Assembly: GCA_947258835.1 (NCBI GenBank)
Contig: CAMYJY010000009.1
Coordinates: 1-34,867, forward strand
Direction: 5' to 3'
DNA length: 34,867 bases
Source of the DNA: an uncultured Pirellulales bacterium
GTDB lineage: Bacteria; Planctomycetota; Planctomycetia; Pirellulales; Lacipirellulaceae
The notes beneath the pieces are model-generated. The model saw nothing but the letters and a program-made list of their open reading frames with translations, ran no database searches and was not told the DNA's origin. Below are positions 21,735 through 30,414 of this stretch, in pieces. Numbering within the stretch: the stretch's first letter is position 1; every line of letters begins with the position of its first letter. The position numbers and the translations under genes were made by a program.

Positions 21735-23450
21735 ATGATGAGCCGCGAGACAACATCCAAGCCAGTCAAACTGAGCCCCGTGGAAGGTTTTAAACAAGCC
21801 AGCGACTACCTGCGGGGTCCCATTGCGGAGGAACTGGCCGACGACAACGATTTCTTTGGCAAGGCCAGCATTCAGTTACTGAAGCACCACGGCACTTACC
21901 AACAAGACAATCGCGACACCCGCAAAAGCGGCAAGTCGTACAGCTTTATGGTACGTACGGCCATCCCGGGTGGCAAACTCACCAGTGCCCAGCTGCTGGC
22001 CGAGCTGGATTTATGCGACGAGCTCGGCGACAGCACCCTGCGGATTACCACCCGCCAGGGCCTCCAACTCCATGGCGTCTTAAAAAGCAACCTGCGAGAG
22101 ACCATTTGCCGCATCAACGAAACGCAGCTGACCACTCTCGCCGCCTGTGGGGATGTGGAGCGGAATGTGATGTGCTCCCCTTGCCCGTACCATGGGGATC
22201 CGGTCTACGATCAGCTGCAGACCTTGGCCGACCAACTGGCCCAACACCTACAGCCCCGCACCACGGCTTATCATGAGCTGTGGCTGACCGATCAAGAGAC
22301 GGAAAAAAAACACCTGGCCGGCGGGGGCGCGGCGGGGCACGACATCGAGCCCATCTACGGCCCCACCTATCTGCCACGCAAGTTTAAAATTGGCATTGGC
22401 TTGCCAGGAGACAACAGCGCGGACATCTATTCGCAAGACCTGGGCCTGCTGGCCGTCTGCAAAGATTGGAACGTTGTGGGCTACAACGTCCTGGTGGGTG
22501 GAGGCTTTGGGACCACCCCCAGTGCTGCCAAGACATTCCCCGCCATTGCGCAGCCCATGTGTTTTGTGAGCCCCACTCAGGCCATCGACGTGGCCACGGC
22601 AGTGATCAAGGTGCAACGCGACTTTGGCAATCGGGCCGACCGCAAGGTGGCCCGGCTCAAATACCTGATTCATAATTGGGGATTGGAACGCTTTCAGGAA
22701 AAGGTGGCGGAGTATTACGGCAGTCCCCTCGCGCCACCGCGCAGCGTGCACGTCACCGAAATCAATGACGGCATGGGTTGGCACGCCCAAGGCGATGGCC
22801 GCTGGTTCTATGGCCTGAACGTAGAAAACGGCCGCATCAAGGATGAAGGCTCCTTTCGCCTCAAAACGGCCCTGCGGGTTATCTGCTCCAAGCTGGCCCC
22901 CTCGCTCAGACTCACTCCCCACCAGGGACTCATTTTTTGTGATTTGGCGGAGGACGATCTTTCCTACCTGCAGCAGGTCTTGCGCGAGCACGGCGTGCCC
23001 CTAACCGAAGACATCTCCCCCGCCAGGCGGTGGTCCATGGCCTGCCCGGCACTCCCTACGTGCGGTTTGGCGATTACCGAAAGCGAACGGATCCTGCCGA
23101 GCATGATCGACCAGCTGGAAACGGAACTAAAACATCTCGGCCTGCAGGAAGAGATTTTTACGACCCGTATGACAGGCTGCCCCAACGGATGTGCCCGACC
23201 CTACAACGCCGACGTGGGCCTGGTGGGCAAGGCCCTCGATAAATACACCATTTTTTTAGGTGGCCGCCGGCAAGGTGACCGATTGAACTTTATCTACGCA
23301 GACAAAGTCCCTACGGCCGAGGTCGTCCCCACGCTGGTCAAGGTTTTTGAGTATTTCAAGGATGCGCGCCAAGCGGGCGAGGCGTTTGGGGATTTTTGCC
23401 AGCGTCTGGGCCTCGAGGCGTTACGCGCGCTCTGTACTACAAAAGGGTAA
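21735..23450 (+). CDS. cysI: Sulfite reductase hemoprotein subunit (assimilatory sulfite/nitrite reductase family)
   Basis: A 571-residue siroheme/4Fe-4S enzyme that reduces sulfite to sulfide in six electrons for cysteine synthesis. The cluster and siroheme ligands are intact: Cys437 and Cys443 (ACPALPTCG), Cys482 and Cys486 (TGCPNGCARPYNADVG). The N-terminal ferredoxin-like half has the substrate-site region RITTRQGLQLHG and RNVMCSPCPYHGDP; YLPRKFKIGIGLP and NVLVGGGFGTTP are further family blocks. The last motif set and the length favour sulfite over nitrite reductase, but the two are hard to separate by eye. No flavoprotein subunit (CysJ) is adjacent, so electrons may come from ferredoxin. 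The start is ATG 21735 (or 21738); GAAAG lies just upstream. Confidence 0.9.
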   Translation: MMSRETTSKPVKLSPVEGFKQASDYLRGPIAEELADDNDFFGKASIQLLKHHGTYQQDNRDTRKSGKSYSFMVRTAIPGGKLTSAQLLAELDLCDELGDSTLRITTRQGLQLHGVLKSNLRETICRINETQLTTLAACGDVERNVMCSPCPYHGDPVYDQLQTLADQLAQHLQPRTTAYHELWLTDQETEKKHLAGGGAAGHDIEPIYGPTYLPRKFKIGIGLPGDNSADIYSQDLGLLAVCKDWNVVGYNVLVGGGFGTTPSAAKTFPAIAQPMCFVSPTQAIDVATAVIKVQRDFGNRADRKVARLKYLIHNWGLERFQEKVAEYYGSPLAPPRSVHVTEINDGMGWHAQGDGRWFYGLNVENGRIKDEGSFRLKTALRVICSKLAPSLRLTPHQGLIFCDLAEDDLSYLQQVLREHGVPLTEDISPARRWSMACPALPTCGLAITESERILPSMIDQLETELKHLGLQEEIFTTRMTGCPNGCARPYNADVGLVGKALDKYTIFLGGRRQGDRLNFIYADKVPTAEVVPTLVKVFEYFKDARQAGEAFGDFCQRLGLEALRALCTTKG

Positions 23451-23476
23451 AAATTTTTGAATAGTGCGCAAATTTG

Positions 23477-23614
23477 AGCGACCAACGGGAGCGGACAAGC
23501 GCTTTCCGAGCGGTAGCTCGCTTTGGTTGGCGGCCCCCCGATCGAGTCGAGGGCAGGCCCCCGATCGAGTCGAGGGCAGGCCCCCGTTCAAGCCGGGGGC
23601 AGGCCCTGCCGCCT
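23477..23614 (+). repeat. Dispersed repeat, intergenic copy, with internal tandem units
   Basis: Begins AGCGACCAACGGGAGCGG, continues through TTTCCGAGCGGTAGCTCG and GGCGGCCCCCCG, and ends with three tandem units of about 24 bp (CCCCGATCGAGTCGAGGGCA type, the last variant CCCCGTTCAAGCCGGGGGCA). The same repeat, inverted and with a single unit, lies inside putA at 33616-33706. It separates cysI from the cyclophilin gene. Confidence 0.85.
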
Positions 23615-23728
23615 GCGCTGCCAACGATGAAAGTCCTTGACGCCTATCCAGCAACACCGGAAGATGTGGGGCATCCACGGATTGGTCCACAACATTCTCC
23701 TGAGCCTTTGACTCCCACAGGTATTCCC

Positions 23729-24391
23729 ATGATTCGAAATTTGCTATGCACACTTGGCGCCAGCTGCGCCTTATTGTTTATGAACGCACCCGTGCACGCC
23801 GTCGGCGCAGCCCAGGCAAAAGTTACCCACCAGGTTTTTTTTGACGTGGCTGTGGGCAACCAGCCGGTAGGGCGGATCGTGATGGGGCTGTTTGGTGAGG
23901 ACGTGCCCCGCACGGCAGAAAATTTCCGTGCCCTGTGCACGGGTGAAAGAGGCCAGGGCGCCTCGGGCAAACCGCTGCATTATAAGAACAGTATTTTTCA
24001 TCGGGTGATTCCCAGCTTCATGCTGCAGGGCGGCGACTTTACCAACTTCAATGGTACCGGCGGTGAAAGCATCTACGGCAACAAGTTTGCCGACGAGAAT
24101 TTCACTCTCACTCACGACGGCCCTGGCGTGCTGAGCATGGCCAATGCCGGCCCGAACACCAATGGGTCTCAGTTTTTTATTACCACGGTGAAAACAGCTT
24201 GGCTGGACGGCAAGCACGTCGTCTTTGGACGCGTCCTGCAAGGCCTGGATGTGGTCAAAAAGATCGAAAGTCTCGGCACACCCAGCGGCCAGCCCCGTCA
24301 ACAAATCACCATTGTGGATTGCGGGGAACTCCAGCAGGCCGGCTCTGGTAGCCAGCCCCCCCAGCAAGGCTCTGGCTCTGCCAGCCGCTAG
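23729..24391 (+). CDS. Exported cyclophilin-type peptidyl-prolyl cis-trans isomerase
   Basis: A 220-residue foldase that isomerises X-Pro bonds, probably in the periplasm. An N-terminal signal peptide (MIRNLLCTLGASCALLF, likely cleaved after PVHA near residue 24) precedes a complete cyclophilin domain. The active-site residues are visible: FHRVIPSFMLQGGDF (Arg, Phe, Gln), SMANAGPNTNGSQFF and WLDGKHVVFG (Trp and His). It has the GERGQGASGKPLHYKNS insertion typical of eukaryote-like cyclophilin A forms. The C-terminus is a short Gln/Ser/Gly/Pro tail. ATG 23729 is chosen because it starts the signal peptide; the open frame upstream is repeat DNA (23477-23614). Confidence 0.93.
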   Translation: MIRNLLCTLGASCALLFMNAPVHAVGAAQAKVTHQVFFDVAVGNQPVGRIVMGLFGEDVPRTAENFRALCTGERGQGASGKPLHYKNSIFHRVIPSFMLQGGDFTNFNGTGGESIYGNKFADENFTLTHDGPGVLSMANAGPNTNGSQFFITTVKTAWLDGKHVVFGRVLQGLDVVKKIESLGTPSGQPRQQITIVDCGELQQAGSGSQPPQQGSGSASR

Positions 24392-24643
24392 ATGATGTTA
24401 GATGTTAGATGTGAGATATTTGATGTAAGGGTGCCACTGCTGGCTTGTCCAGCAGTGGATACTTGGTACCCACTTCCCGGGTCGAGCCCCAACGGGGCGA
24501 TCCTATGTCAGCCCAGGCCAACGGCCTGGGTAACTTGGTACCCGATCAACACACCCCAAAAAGCAACAGAGGTGGGGCTGCGCCCCAGCCTACATCTACA
24601 TCAAATATCTCACATCTCACATCTAACATCCCTTCTAACATCC
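24392..24643. repeat. Repeat-filled gap bracketed by inverted GATGTTAGATGTGAGAT arrays
   Basis: A 252-base gap between convergent genes. The left edge has GATGTTAGATGTTAGATGTG followed by AGATATTTGATGTA (24395-24428). The right edge carries the same array inverted (24591-24640). Directly inside the left array is GGGTGCCACTGCTGGCT (24429-24445), part of a 10-bp hairpin (24434-24443 / 24449-24458). The GGTGGGGC hairpin is at 24571-24593. The same succession occurs at 29943-30021. Confidence 0.75.
24571..24593. repeat. GGTGGGGC hairpin repeat
   Basis: GGTGGGGC-TGC-GCCCCAGCCTAC; second copy of the 14184-14206 unit, same orientation. The stem is GGGGC / GCCCC. Confidence 0.8.
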
Positions 24644-25852
24644 CTACGGTGGCAGCTGGTGCCCCATCTTATCCCGCTTGGTGGCTAGATACTCCGCGTT
24701 TTGCGGACGAATGGGCGGGACGATGGGCACCTGATCCACCACCTCCAAGTCAAAACCACCGTAGACAAAGGCATCGGTCTTTTTGGGATTATTTGTCAGC
24801 AGACGCACCCGGCTGAGGCCCAAATCCTTCAGCAATTGGAGTCCCACGCCATAGTCTCTGGGATCTGCCTTAAATCCAAGTGCCAGATTGGCATCGACCG
24901 TGTCGAGCCCCTCTTCTTGGAGTTTGTAGGCTTTGATCTTTTCGACCAACCCGATGCCACGTCCCTCTTGCGGCAAATAGACCAAGACGCCACATCCTTC
25001 GCGGCCAATCATGTCCAGGGCCAAGTGCAATTGGTCGCCGCAATCGCAGCGGAGCGATTTCAACAAATCCCCCGTAAAACAAGAAGAATGCAACCGTACC
25101 AGCGGAGCCGTCGACTTACTAAGGTCGCCAATTACGTACACCAGCGGCTCCTGGTTTTCGTATTGGACACCGTACACAATCAGCCGCCCTTCGCCGTACT
25201 TGGTGGGTATGTCTGCCTCCGCCTGACGGAAGACAAGCTTTTCCCGTACTCGGCGATAAGCGATCAACTGTTCGATGGAGATTATCGGCAGGGCAAACTT
25301 CTCGGCCAACTCCCGCAGGGCCGGGCGACTCGCTCGGTCTCCTTGTGCATCGAGGATCTCGCAGAGGGTGCCAGCCGGGGTCAAACCAGCCAGCCGCGCC
25401 AGATCCACCGCCGCTTCGGTATGGCCAGCCCGGCGGAGAACGCCGCCTGCTTTGGCCACCAGCGGAAATAGGTGTCCTGGACGATGAAAGTCGGTGGGCA
25501 CGCTGGTGGGGTCACAGAGGGCCAAAATAGTGCAAGCACGCTCGGCAGCCGTGATTCCCGTGCGGGTCGTGCGGTGATCCACAGGCACGGTATAGTTGGT
25601 GCCCAGCGGGGCCGTACTGGCCTCCACCATCGCCTGCAGCCCCAAACGCTCGCTGACTTCGGGCAAAATGGGCATGCACAACTGCCCACGTCCATGGGTG
25701 ATCATAAAATTCACCGTTTCCGGCGTCACCTTCTCCGCGGCGCACACAAAGTCGCCTTCGTTTTCACGGTCTTCCGCGTCCACGACAATCACCACACGGC
25801 CTTGCTTCAGGGCCTCCAAGGCCTCTTCGATCGTAGAAAATTTATCGGACAC
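24644..25852 (-). CDS. ribBA: Bifunctional 3,4-dihydroxy-2-butanone-4-phosphate synthase / GTP cyclohydrolase II
   Basis: Supplies both precursors of riboflavin: the C4 unit from ribulose 5-phosphate and the pyrimidine from GTP. The 402-residue fusion has an N-terminal RibB domain (about 1-205) with DAEDRENEGDF (metal/substrate acidic cluster), THGRGQLCMPI and GHTEAAVDLARLAGL, and a C-terminal RibA domain with zinc ligands in SSCFTGDLLKSLRCDCGD and the GTP-binding PQEGRGIGLVEKIKAYKLQ. It starts at GTG 25852, with GGGAG 11 bases upstream. No FMN riboswitch-like pattern is obvious in the short upstream region, which is shared with the divergent gene at 26009. Confidence 0.97.
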   Translation of the reverse strand: MSDKFSTIEEALEALKQGRVVIVVDAEDRENEGDFVCAAEKVTPETVNFMITHGRGQLCMPILPEVSERLGLQAMVEASTAPLGTNYTVPVDHRTTRTGITAAERACTILALCDPTSVPTDFHRPGHLFPLVAKAGGVLRRAGHTEAAVDLARLAGLTPAGTLCEILDAQGDRASRPALRELAEKFALPIISIEQLIAYRRVREKLVFRQAEADIPTKYGEGRLIVYGVQYENQEPLVYVIGDLSKSTAPLVRLHSSCFTGDLLKSLRCDCGDQLHLALDMIGREGCGVLVYLPQEGRGIGLVEKIKAYKLQEEGLDTVDANLALGFKADPRDYGVGLQLLKDLGLSRVRLLTNNPKKTDAFVYGGFDLEVVDQVPIVPPIRPQNAEYLATKRDKMGHQLPP

Positions 25853-26008
25853 GCGCGGATTTCGCTCCCTGTAAGCAAAGGTTTTGCTAGCCGCACCGGC
25901 GGCACTTGTTGTTTTGGCTGGCCATGGACACCGTTGTTCGTGCTATTATAAGTGCTGCACCGCACCACACCAATGACTGCGGAAAAAATTTGGGGGAACA
26001 CACAAACG

Positions 26009-26824
26009 ATGCCCACAACCCAATTCTCCCCGTTGCCAGCGGCAGAGTACATTGAACAAATCCACTTTTTCACCGTGCTGGGCGAGCGGCTGAAACAAAA
26101 CACGCCCGCCCAAGAGGTCCTGGCGTCGGTCCGTGAAGAGCTGCTGGCGACCACCAAGCTGCCTATGGCCGTCGATTTTTTGCTGGCCGAACTCCGCCAT
26201 CAGGGCCTGTTCTCACGGGCCATGCAGCAACTGCAGCACTATTTCACCCCTTTCCAGTGCTATGTCATGAGCGAGGCGGAATGCGACCGCCGGCGTTTCG
26301 ACCTCCGCATCGGGCTGGATATCCTAGCGCGGGAAGCCCGCTACCGCACGGAGGCCTCTTGTACCCGCGGAGGGCTGTTTCTTTATCAATTTGAAACCCT
26401 CTGTCGCAACCGGCTGGGGTACGATGAGGGCCTGACGGCCATGGCGCAGGACCCATCCTACGACACCGCCTGGCAGGAATGGATTCTCACGGTGCGGCGA
26501 CAAATTGGAATCGTGGAATTGGCGGATTTGATGTACGTCCGCAGTGATTTCTACCACCAACGCCAACCAGCCCCGGCACACACCGAGCACCCACGGGCCC
26601 TGTTTGGACTGCAGGAGGGGCGGATTGCCTGGGCCAATCGACGCAAGGACCCGCTGCTGCTCTTCGCTGCCTTGCAGCGGCAGCTGGGCTACCCGCAGGT
26701 GCCCCGCACCCGTCTAGCCGATCCGGAGGAACGACTCCTCCCCATGCTAGCTCGCCGGGTGGAACAACTTGCCGCCCGGCTCCAGCTGCTGGAAGAGCAG
26801 CAGCGGGGCGGCATCCAGCTATAA
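26009..26824 (+). CDS. Conserved-looking hypothetical protein
   Basis: A 271-residue soluble protein with no signal peptide or membrane helix. It is helix-rich: an N-terminal stretch of Leu/Glu/Ala heptads (AAEYIEQIHFFTVLGERLKQ and on), a central aromatic region (FTPFQCYVMSEAECDRRRFD, QFETLCRNRLGYDEGL) and a C-terminal basic and leucine-rich helix (ARRVEQLAARLQLLEEQQRG) likely to form a coiled coil. I do not recognise a family, and no catalytic motif stands out. ATG 26009 is preceded by GGGGGA 12 bases upstream; ATG 25973 and GTG 25952 in the same frame are alternatives. It is divergent from ribBA and followed by a terminator, so it is probably monocistronic. Confidence 0.75.
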   Translation: MPTTQFSPLPAAEYIEQIHFFTVLGERLKQNTPAQEVLASVREELLATTKLPMAVDFLLAELRHQGLFSRAMQQLQHYFTPFQCYVMSEAECDRRRFDLRIGLDILAREARYRTEASCTRGGLFLYQFETLCRNRLGYDEGLTAMAQDPSYDTAWQEWILTVRRQIGIVELADLMYVRSDFYHQRQPAPAHTEHPRALFGLQEGRIAWANRRKDPLLLFAALQRQLGYPQVPRTRLADPEERLLPMLARRVEQLAARLQLLEEQQRGGIQL

Positions 26825-26852
26825 CGTTTTTACGTCAAGTGAGCAGTTTCTG

Positions 26853-26877
26853 AAAAAACGGCCGGAGGCCGTTTTTT
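26853..26877 (+). terminator. Rho-independent-type terminator built from a GGCC palindrome
   Basis: A perfect 11-bp stem AAAAAACGGCC / GGCCGTTTTTT with loop GGA, 29 bases after the stop of the gene ending at 26824. The A-run on the left and T-run on the right make it work in either direction. It belongs to the same repeat family as 9359-9393, sharing the bases from GCAGTTTC onwards. Confidence 0.8.
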
Positions 26878-27023
26878 ATGTTTGGCGGGCAATATACAAT
26901 ATACTGGTCAAATGTTTCCCTCCCACAGGCCACGGTGAGTTTGCAGCGCAGTCTTAGCACCGCGTCGGTGGTGGCCGCCTCTCCCGACCTGCCGTTGTTC
27001 GTGGCTCCCCCCTCTTGAAAGAA

Positions 27024-28892
27024 ATGCCGGCAACTATGGCCACTTCGACTCCAGGCAAGACTGTCTCCAATATAGCCGAAGCCACGGTACGTTTTTGCGG
27101 CGACTCGGGCGACGGCATGCAGTTGGCCGGAACTCAGTTCACAAACACCTCCGCCCTCGTCGGCAACGATGTGGCCACCTTTCCGGATTTTCCCGCCGAG
27201 ATTCGTGCACCGCGGGGTACCACAGCGGGTGTCAGTGGCTTTCAAATTCACTTTTCCAGTACCGAGATCTATACCCCGGGTGACACGGTTGATGCCCTGG
27301 TGGCAATGAACCCGGCTGCCTTGGTCACCAACCTGGGAGACCTGCGTGACGGCGGCGTCCTGCTGGTCAATCAAGATGCCTTCGACAAAAAAGGGCTGGC
27401 CCAGGCCGGCTACCAGACCAACCCCTTAGAAGACGGCAGTCTCGACCGATTTAAGGTGCATGCGGTCGAAATGACCAAGTTGACCCGCCTGGCGGTGGCC
27501 GACTGTGGGCTCAGCCAAAAAGAAGCCGACCGCTGCCGCAATTTCTTTGCCATGGGCCTTGTATTTTGGCTCTACGATCGGCCGCTGGAACCAACCCTCC
27601 GCTTTATTGAACAGAAGTTTGGCAGCAAAGTCCCCCAAGTTGCGCGGGCCAATTCGCTAGTGCTGAAAAAGGGGTTTCACTACGGCGAAACCGTGGAAGC
27701 CATCAACACCCAGTACCACGTCGAGGCCGCCCAGCTGCCAGCCGGCACTTACCGCAACATCATGGGCAACACGGCCTTGGCCTGGGGTCTGCTGACCGCC
27801 GCCCGCATGAGTGAAAAACGGTTGTTCCTGGGTGCCTATCCGATCACACCCGCCAGCACCATCCTGGAAGAATTGGCCAAACACAAGCACTTTGACGTGC
27901 TGACCTTCCAGGCAGAAGATGAAATTGCCGCCATGACCGCCACCATCGGGGCCGCCTTTGCTGGAGCCATGAGCATCACCGCCAGTAGTGGTCCCGGCAT
28001 CGCCCTCAAGGGCGAAGGACTGGGGCTGGCCGTGATTACCGAATTGCCCATGATTGTCATCAACGTGCAGCGCGGCGGTCCCTCCACGGGCCTTCCCACC
28101 AAGACCGAACAGTCGGATTTGCTGCAAGCCCTATTTGGCCGCAACGGCGAGTGCCCGCTGCCTGTTTTGGCCGCCCGCAGTCCGGGGGACTGTTTTGATG
28201 TGGCCCAAGAAGCTTGGCGCATCGCCGTGCGTTATATGACGCCCGTGCTCCTGCTTACCGACGGCTACATTGCCAACGGTTCGGAGCCCTGGAGAATCCC
28301 CAGTCTCTCCGAAATCCCCAAAATTCCCGTCAAACACCCCACACCGCTCGACAATGGCGAGACCTTTGAACCCTACCAACGCAATGCACGGTTGTCGCGA
28401 CCATGGGCCATCCCCGGCACCCCCACCCTGGAACACCGGTTGGGCGGACTGGAAAAACAGAATGTCAGCGGCAACGTAAGTTACGACCCGTCCAACCACG
28501 ATCACATGTGCCGACTGCGGGCACAAAAAGTCGCCAACATTGCGGACGATATTCCACTGCAAGCAGTCCAGGGCCCAGACAGCGGCGACCTGCTCGTCCT
28601 CAGCTGGGGCGGCCCTTATGGATCCTGTGCCACGGCCGTGCACCAAGCGCAAGCCGCGGGCAGAAAAGTCAGCCATTGCCATCTTCGTTATTTGAACCCC
28701 TTCCCTAAAAATCTGGGGGAGATTCTCACTCGCTTTGACAAAGTGCTCATTCCCGAATTGAATTTGGGGCAGTTGGGTTTGGTGATCCGCTCGACATTTT
28801 TGCTCGACACCATCGGCCTCAATAAAATCGAGGGCAAGCCGTTCAGTGTAGCGGAGATCTTGGCCAAGATAGAAGCACTCACTCCTGCTTAA
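27024..28892 (+). CDS. korA: 2-oxoacid:ferredoxin oxidoreductase, alpha subunit (fused gamma-alpha)
   Basis: Large subunit of a ferredoxin-linked 2-oxoacid oxidoreductase, probably 2-oxoglutarate synthase, which decarboxylates the 2-oxoacid to its acyl-CoA and passes electrons to ferredoxin. In 622 residues it joins the gamma domain (about 20-200, with CGDSGDGMQLAGTQF and PAEIRAPRGTTAGVSGFQI) to the pyrimidine-binding alpha domain (about 230-620, with GAYPITPAST, FQAEDEIAAM and QRGGPSTGLPTKTEQSDLL). This order is typical of KorA. Substrate assignment (2-oxoglutarate against pyruvate) is inferred from the architecture. ATG 27024 is preferred; TTG 27015 and ATG 27036 are close alternatives. The A/T-rich TATACAATATACT upstream (26893-26905) may hold a -10 box. 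korB begins 21 bases after its stop. Confidence 0.93.
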   Translation: MPATMATSTPGKTVSNIAEATVRFCGDSGDGMQLAGTQFTNTSALVGNDVATFPDFPAEIRAPRGTTAGVSGFQIHFSSTEIYTPGDTVDALVAMNPAALVTNLGDLRDGGVLLVNQDAFDKKGLAQAGYQTNPLEDGSLDRFKVHAVEMTKLTRLAVADCGLSQKEADRCRNFFAMGLVFWLYDRPLEPTLRFIEQKFGSKVPQVARANSLVLKKGFHYGETVEAINTQYHVEAAQLPAGTYRNIMGNTALAWGLLTAARMSEKRLFLGAYPITPASTILEELAKHKHFDVLTFQAEDEIAAMTATIGAAFAGAMSITASSGPGIALKGEGLGLAVITELPMIVINVQRGGPSTGLPTKTEQSDLLQALFGRNGECPLPVLAARSPGDCFDVAQEAWRIAVRYMTPVLLLTDGYIANGSEPWRIPSLSEIPKIPVKHPTPLDNGETFEPYQRNARLSRPWAIPGTPTLEHRLGGLEKQNVSGNVSYDPSNHDHMCRLRAQKVANIADDIPLQAVQGPDSGDLLVLSWGGPYGSCATAVHQAQAAGRKVSHCHLRYLNPFPKNLGEILTRFDKVLIPELNLGQLGLVIRSTFLLDTIGLNKIEGKPFSVAEILAKIEALTPA

Positions 28893-28913
28893 GTAAACAT
28901 AAAGATCAGCACC

Positions 28914-29939
28914 ATGAGCATCAATACGACCCTTCCTGTGCTAAAGCCGGCCGATTTTGCTAGCGATCAAGATGTGCGTTGGTGTCCCGGATGTGGCGAC
29001 TATTCCATCCTGGCCCAAATGAAAAAGGTGCTGCCGACACTGGGTTTGCCGCGTGAAAATATCGTCTTTGTTTCGGGCATCGGCTGCTCCAGTCGCTTTC
29101 CGTATTATATGAACACCTACGGCATGCACTCCATTCACGGGCGGGCACCGGCGGTAGCCACGGGACTGAAAACCTGCCGGCCCGAGCTGCAGGTGTGGGT
29201 GATCACCGGCGACGGAGATGGCCTCTCGATTGGCGGCAACCATCTGATGCACGCCATCCGCCGTAATATGGATCTGAACATCGTTTTGTTCAACAACCGT
29301 ATTTATGGCCTCACCAAGGGACAGTACTCGCCCACCTCGCCGCTGGGCAAAAAAACCAAAAGCACCCCCATGGGGGCCATCGACAACCCCCTGCATCCGC
29401 TCTCCATCGCCATTGGTTGCGAAGCCACCTTCGTGGCCCGCAGTATCGATACCAACATCAAACACCTCAGCGCGATGCTGCAACGGGCGGCCAACCATCA
29501 GGGAACCGCCTTTCTGGAGGTCTATCAAAACTGCAACGTGTTCAACGACGGGGCCTGGGAATATGCCACCAACCGTGAGACCAAAGCGGAAACGACTCTC
29601 CAGCTTGAGCACGGCAAGCCACTCATCTTTGGCAAAAACCGCGACCAAGGCATTCGCCTCAACGGGCTGGAACCCGAGGTCGTGGAACTGGGCCAGGGGA
29701 TTACTGAAGACGACCTGCTCTTCCATGACGAACGCAGCCCCGAGCCCAGCCTGGCCTATCTGCTCAGCCGGATGCGGCACGAAGATGGTTTTCCCGAACC
29801 GATAGGCGTTTTTCGTTCTGTCGACGCGCCCCGCTACGATGTCCAAATCAATCAGCAGGTGGAGGAAGCCACCCAGGCGAAGGGCCCGGGAGACCTCGAG
29901 GCCTTGTTCCAATCGGGCGAAACCTGGGAAGTCTCCTAG
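28914..29939 (+). CDS. korB: 2-oxoacid:ferredoxin oxidoreductase, beta subunit
   Basis: The thiamine-diphosphate-binding partner of the preceding subunit, 341 residues. TPP/Mg motif GDGDGLSIGGNH at 99-110 with NN at 127-128. Cysteines C24 and C27 (WCPGCGD), C58 (GIGCSS) and C207 (NCNVF) match the 4Fe-4S ligand pattern of two-subunit enzymes. HGRAPAVATGLK and NRIYGLTKGQYSPTSPLGKK are hallmark KorB blocks. A C-terminal extension of about 60 residues closes the protein. With korA it should form the whole enzyme, without separate delta or gamma subunits. Four bases after the stop, a seven-unit GATGTGA array starts. Confidence 0.95.
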   Translation: MSINTTLPVLKPADFASDQDVRWCPGCGDYSILAQMKKVLPTLGLPRENIVFVSGIGCSSRFPYYMNTYGMHSIHGRAPAVATGLKTCRPELQVWVITGDGDGLSIGGNHLMHAIRRNMDLNIVLFNNRIYGLTKGQYSPTSPLGKKTKSTPMGAIDNPLHPLSIAIGCEATFVARSIDTNIKHLSAMLQRAANHQGTAFLEVYQNCNVFNDGAWEYATNRETKAETTLQLEHGKPLIFGKNRDQGIRLNGLEPEVVELGQGITEDDLLFHDERSPEPSLAYLLSRMRHEDGFPEPIGVFRSVDAPRYDVQINQQVEEATQAKGPGDLEALFQSGETWEVS

Positions 29940-29942
29940 AGG

Positions 29943-29991
29943 GATGTGAGATGTGAGATGTGAGATGTGAGATGTGAGATGTGAGATGTGA
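29943..29991 (+). repeat. Seven-copy tandem heptamer (GATGTGA)
   Basis: Seven perfect, contiguous copies of GATGTGA, then GATATTTGATGTA and GGGTGCCACTGCTGGCT. The same junction, with fewer heptamers, is at 24407-24445 and in part at 30362-30385. The copy number differs between sites, which suggests a slippage-prone variable-number repeat. Confidence 0.95.
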
Positions 29992-30004
29992 GATATTTGA
30001 TGTA

Positions 30005-30158
30005 GGGTGCCACTGCTGGCTCGTCCCAATCCCGTTTGGCACGAAAGTTATTGGCAAGTAACAGATAATTTTGAACCACGACGAAACGACGGAAACAACG
30101 AATCAACAGAGGAGAAAGGCAAGTCTCCCTTCGTCGTCGCGTCGTTTCGTTGTGGTTC
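30005..30158 (+). repeat. Composite repeat with GAACCACGACGAAAC hairpin element
   Basis: Starts GGGTGCCACTGCTGGCT (30005-30021), continues with CCCAATCCCGTTTGGCACG and GTTATTGGCAAGTAACAG, and runs into a hairpin element at 30073-30158 with 19-bp arms (GAACCACGACGAAACGACG, right arm one mismatch). The part up to the first arm matches the inverted half of the 20335-20584 composite. Confidence 0.85.
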
Positions 30159-30326
30159 TGTTGCGAACGCAGACGGATGTCCTTTACGTCCCCAATTTTC
30201 CAAGTAGAGGAGCTAAGCCCCTGCTGTCGAGCCCGAACGGAGGTCTGCTGGGATTGGCCGCAATGCCAATTACGAAGGGTCCGCGCTACTCTAGCTCATC
30301 AATCAAACTCTACGCCTAACTGAGTC

Positions 30327-30349
30327 GTAGGCTGGGGCGAAGCCCCACC
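30327..30349. repeat. GGTGGGGC hairpin repeat, inverted copy
   Basis: GTAGGCTGGGGC-GAA-GCCCCACC, the reverse complement of the units at 14184-14206 and 24571-24593, with a different 3-base loop. Confidence 0.8.
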
Positions 30350-30414
30350 TTTTCTATGTGTGATGTGAGATATTTGATGTGAGGTGCGACCCCATGAGTG
30401 GACTGGGAGCAGCC

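Noticed and set aside
25853..26008. FMN riboswitch upstream of ribBA
   Set aside because: The space to the divergent gene is short and I see none of the conserved multi-helix pattern.
29943..29991. CRISPR array
   Set aside because: Seven-base units without spacers and no cas genes; a simple tandem repeat.
28941..30029. 362-codon minus-strand frame opposite korB
   Set aside because: Antisense shadow of korB; its first residues (ISHLTSHISHLTS) come from the heptamer repeat.
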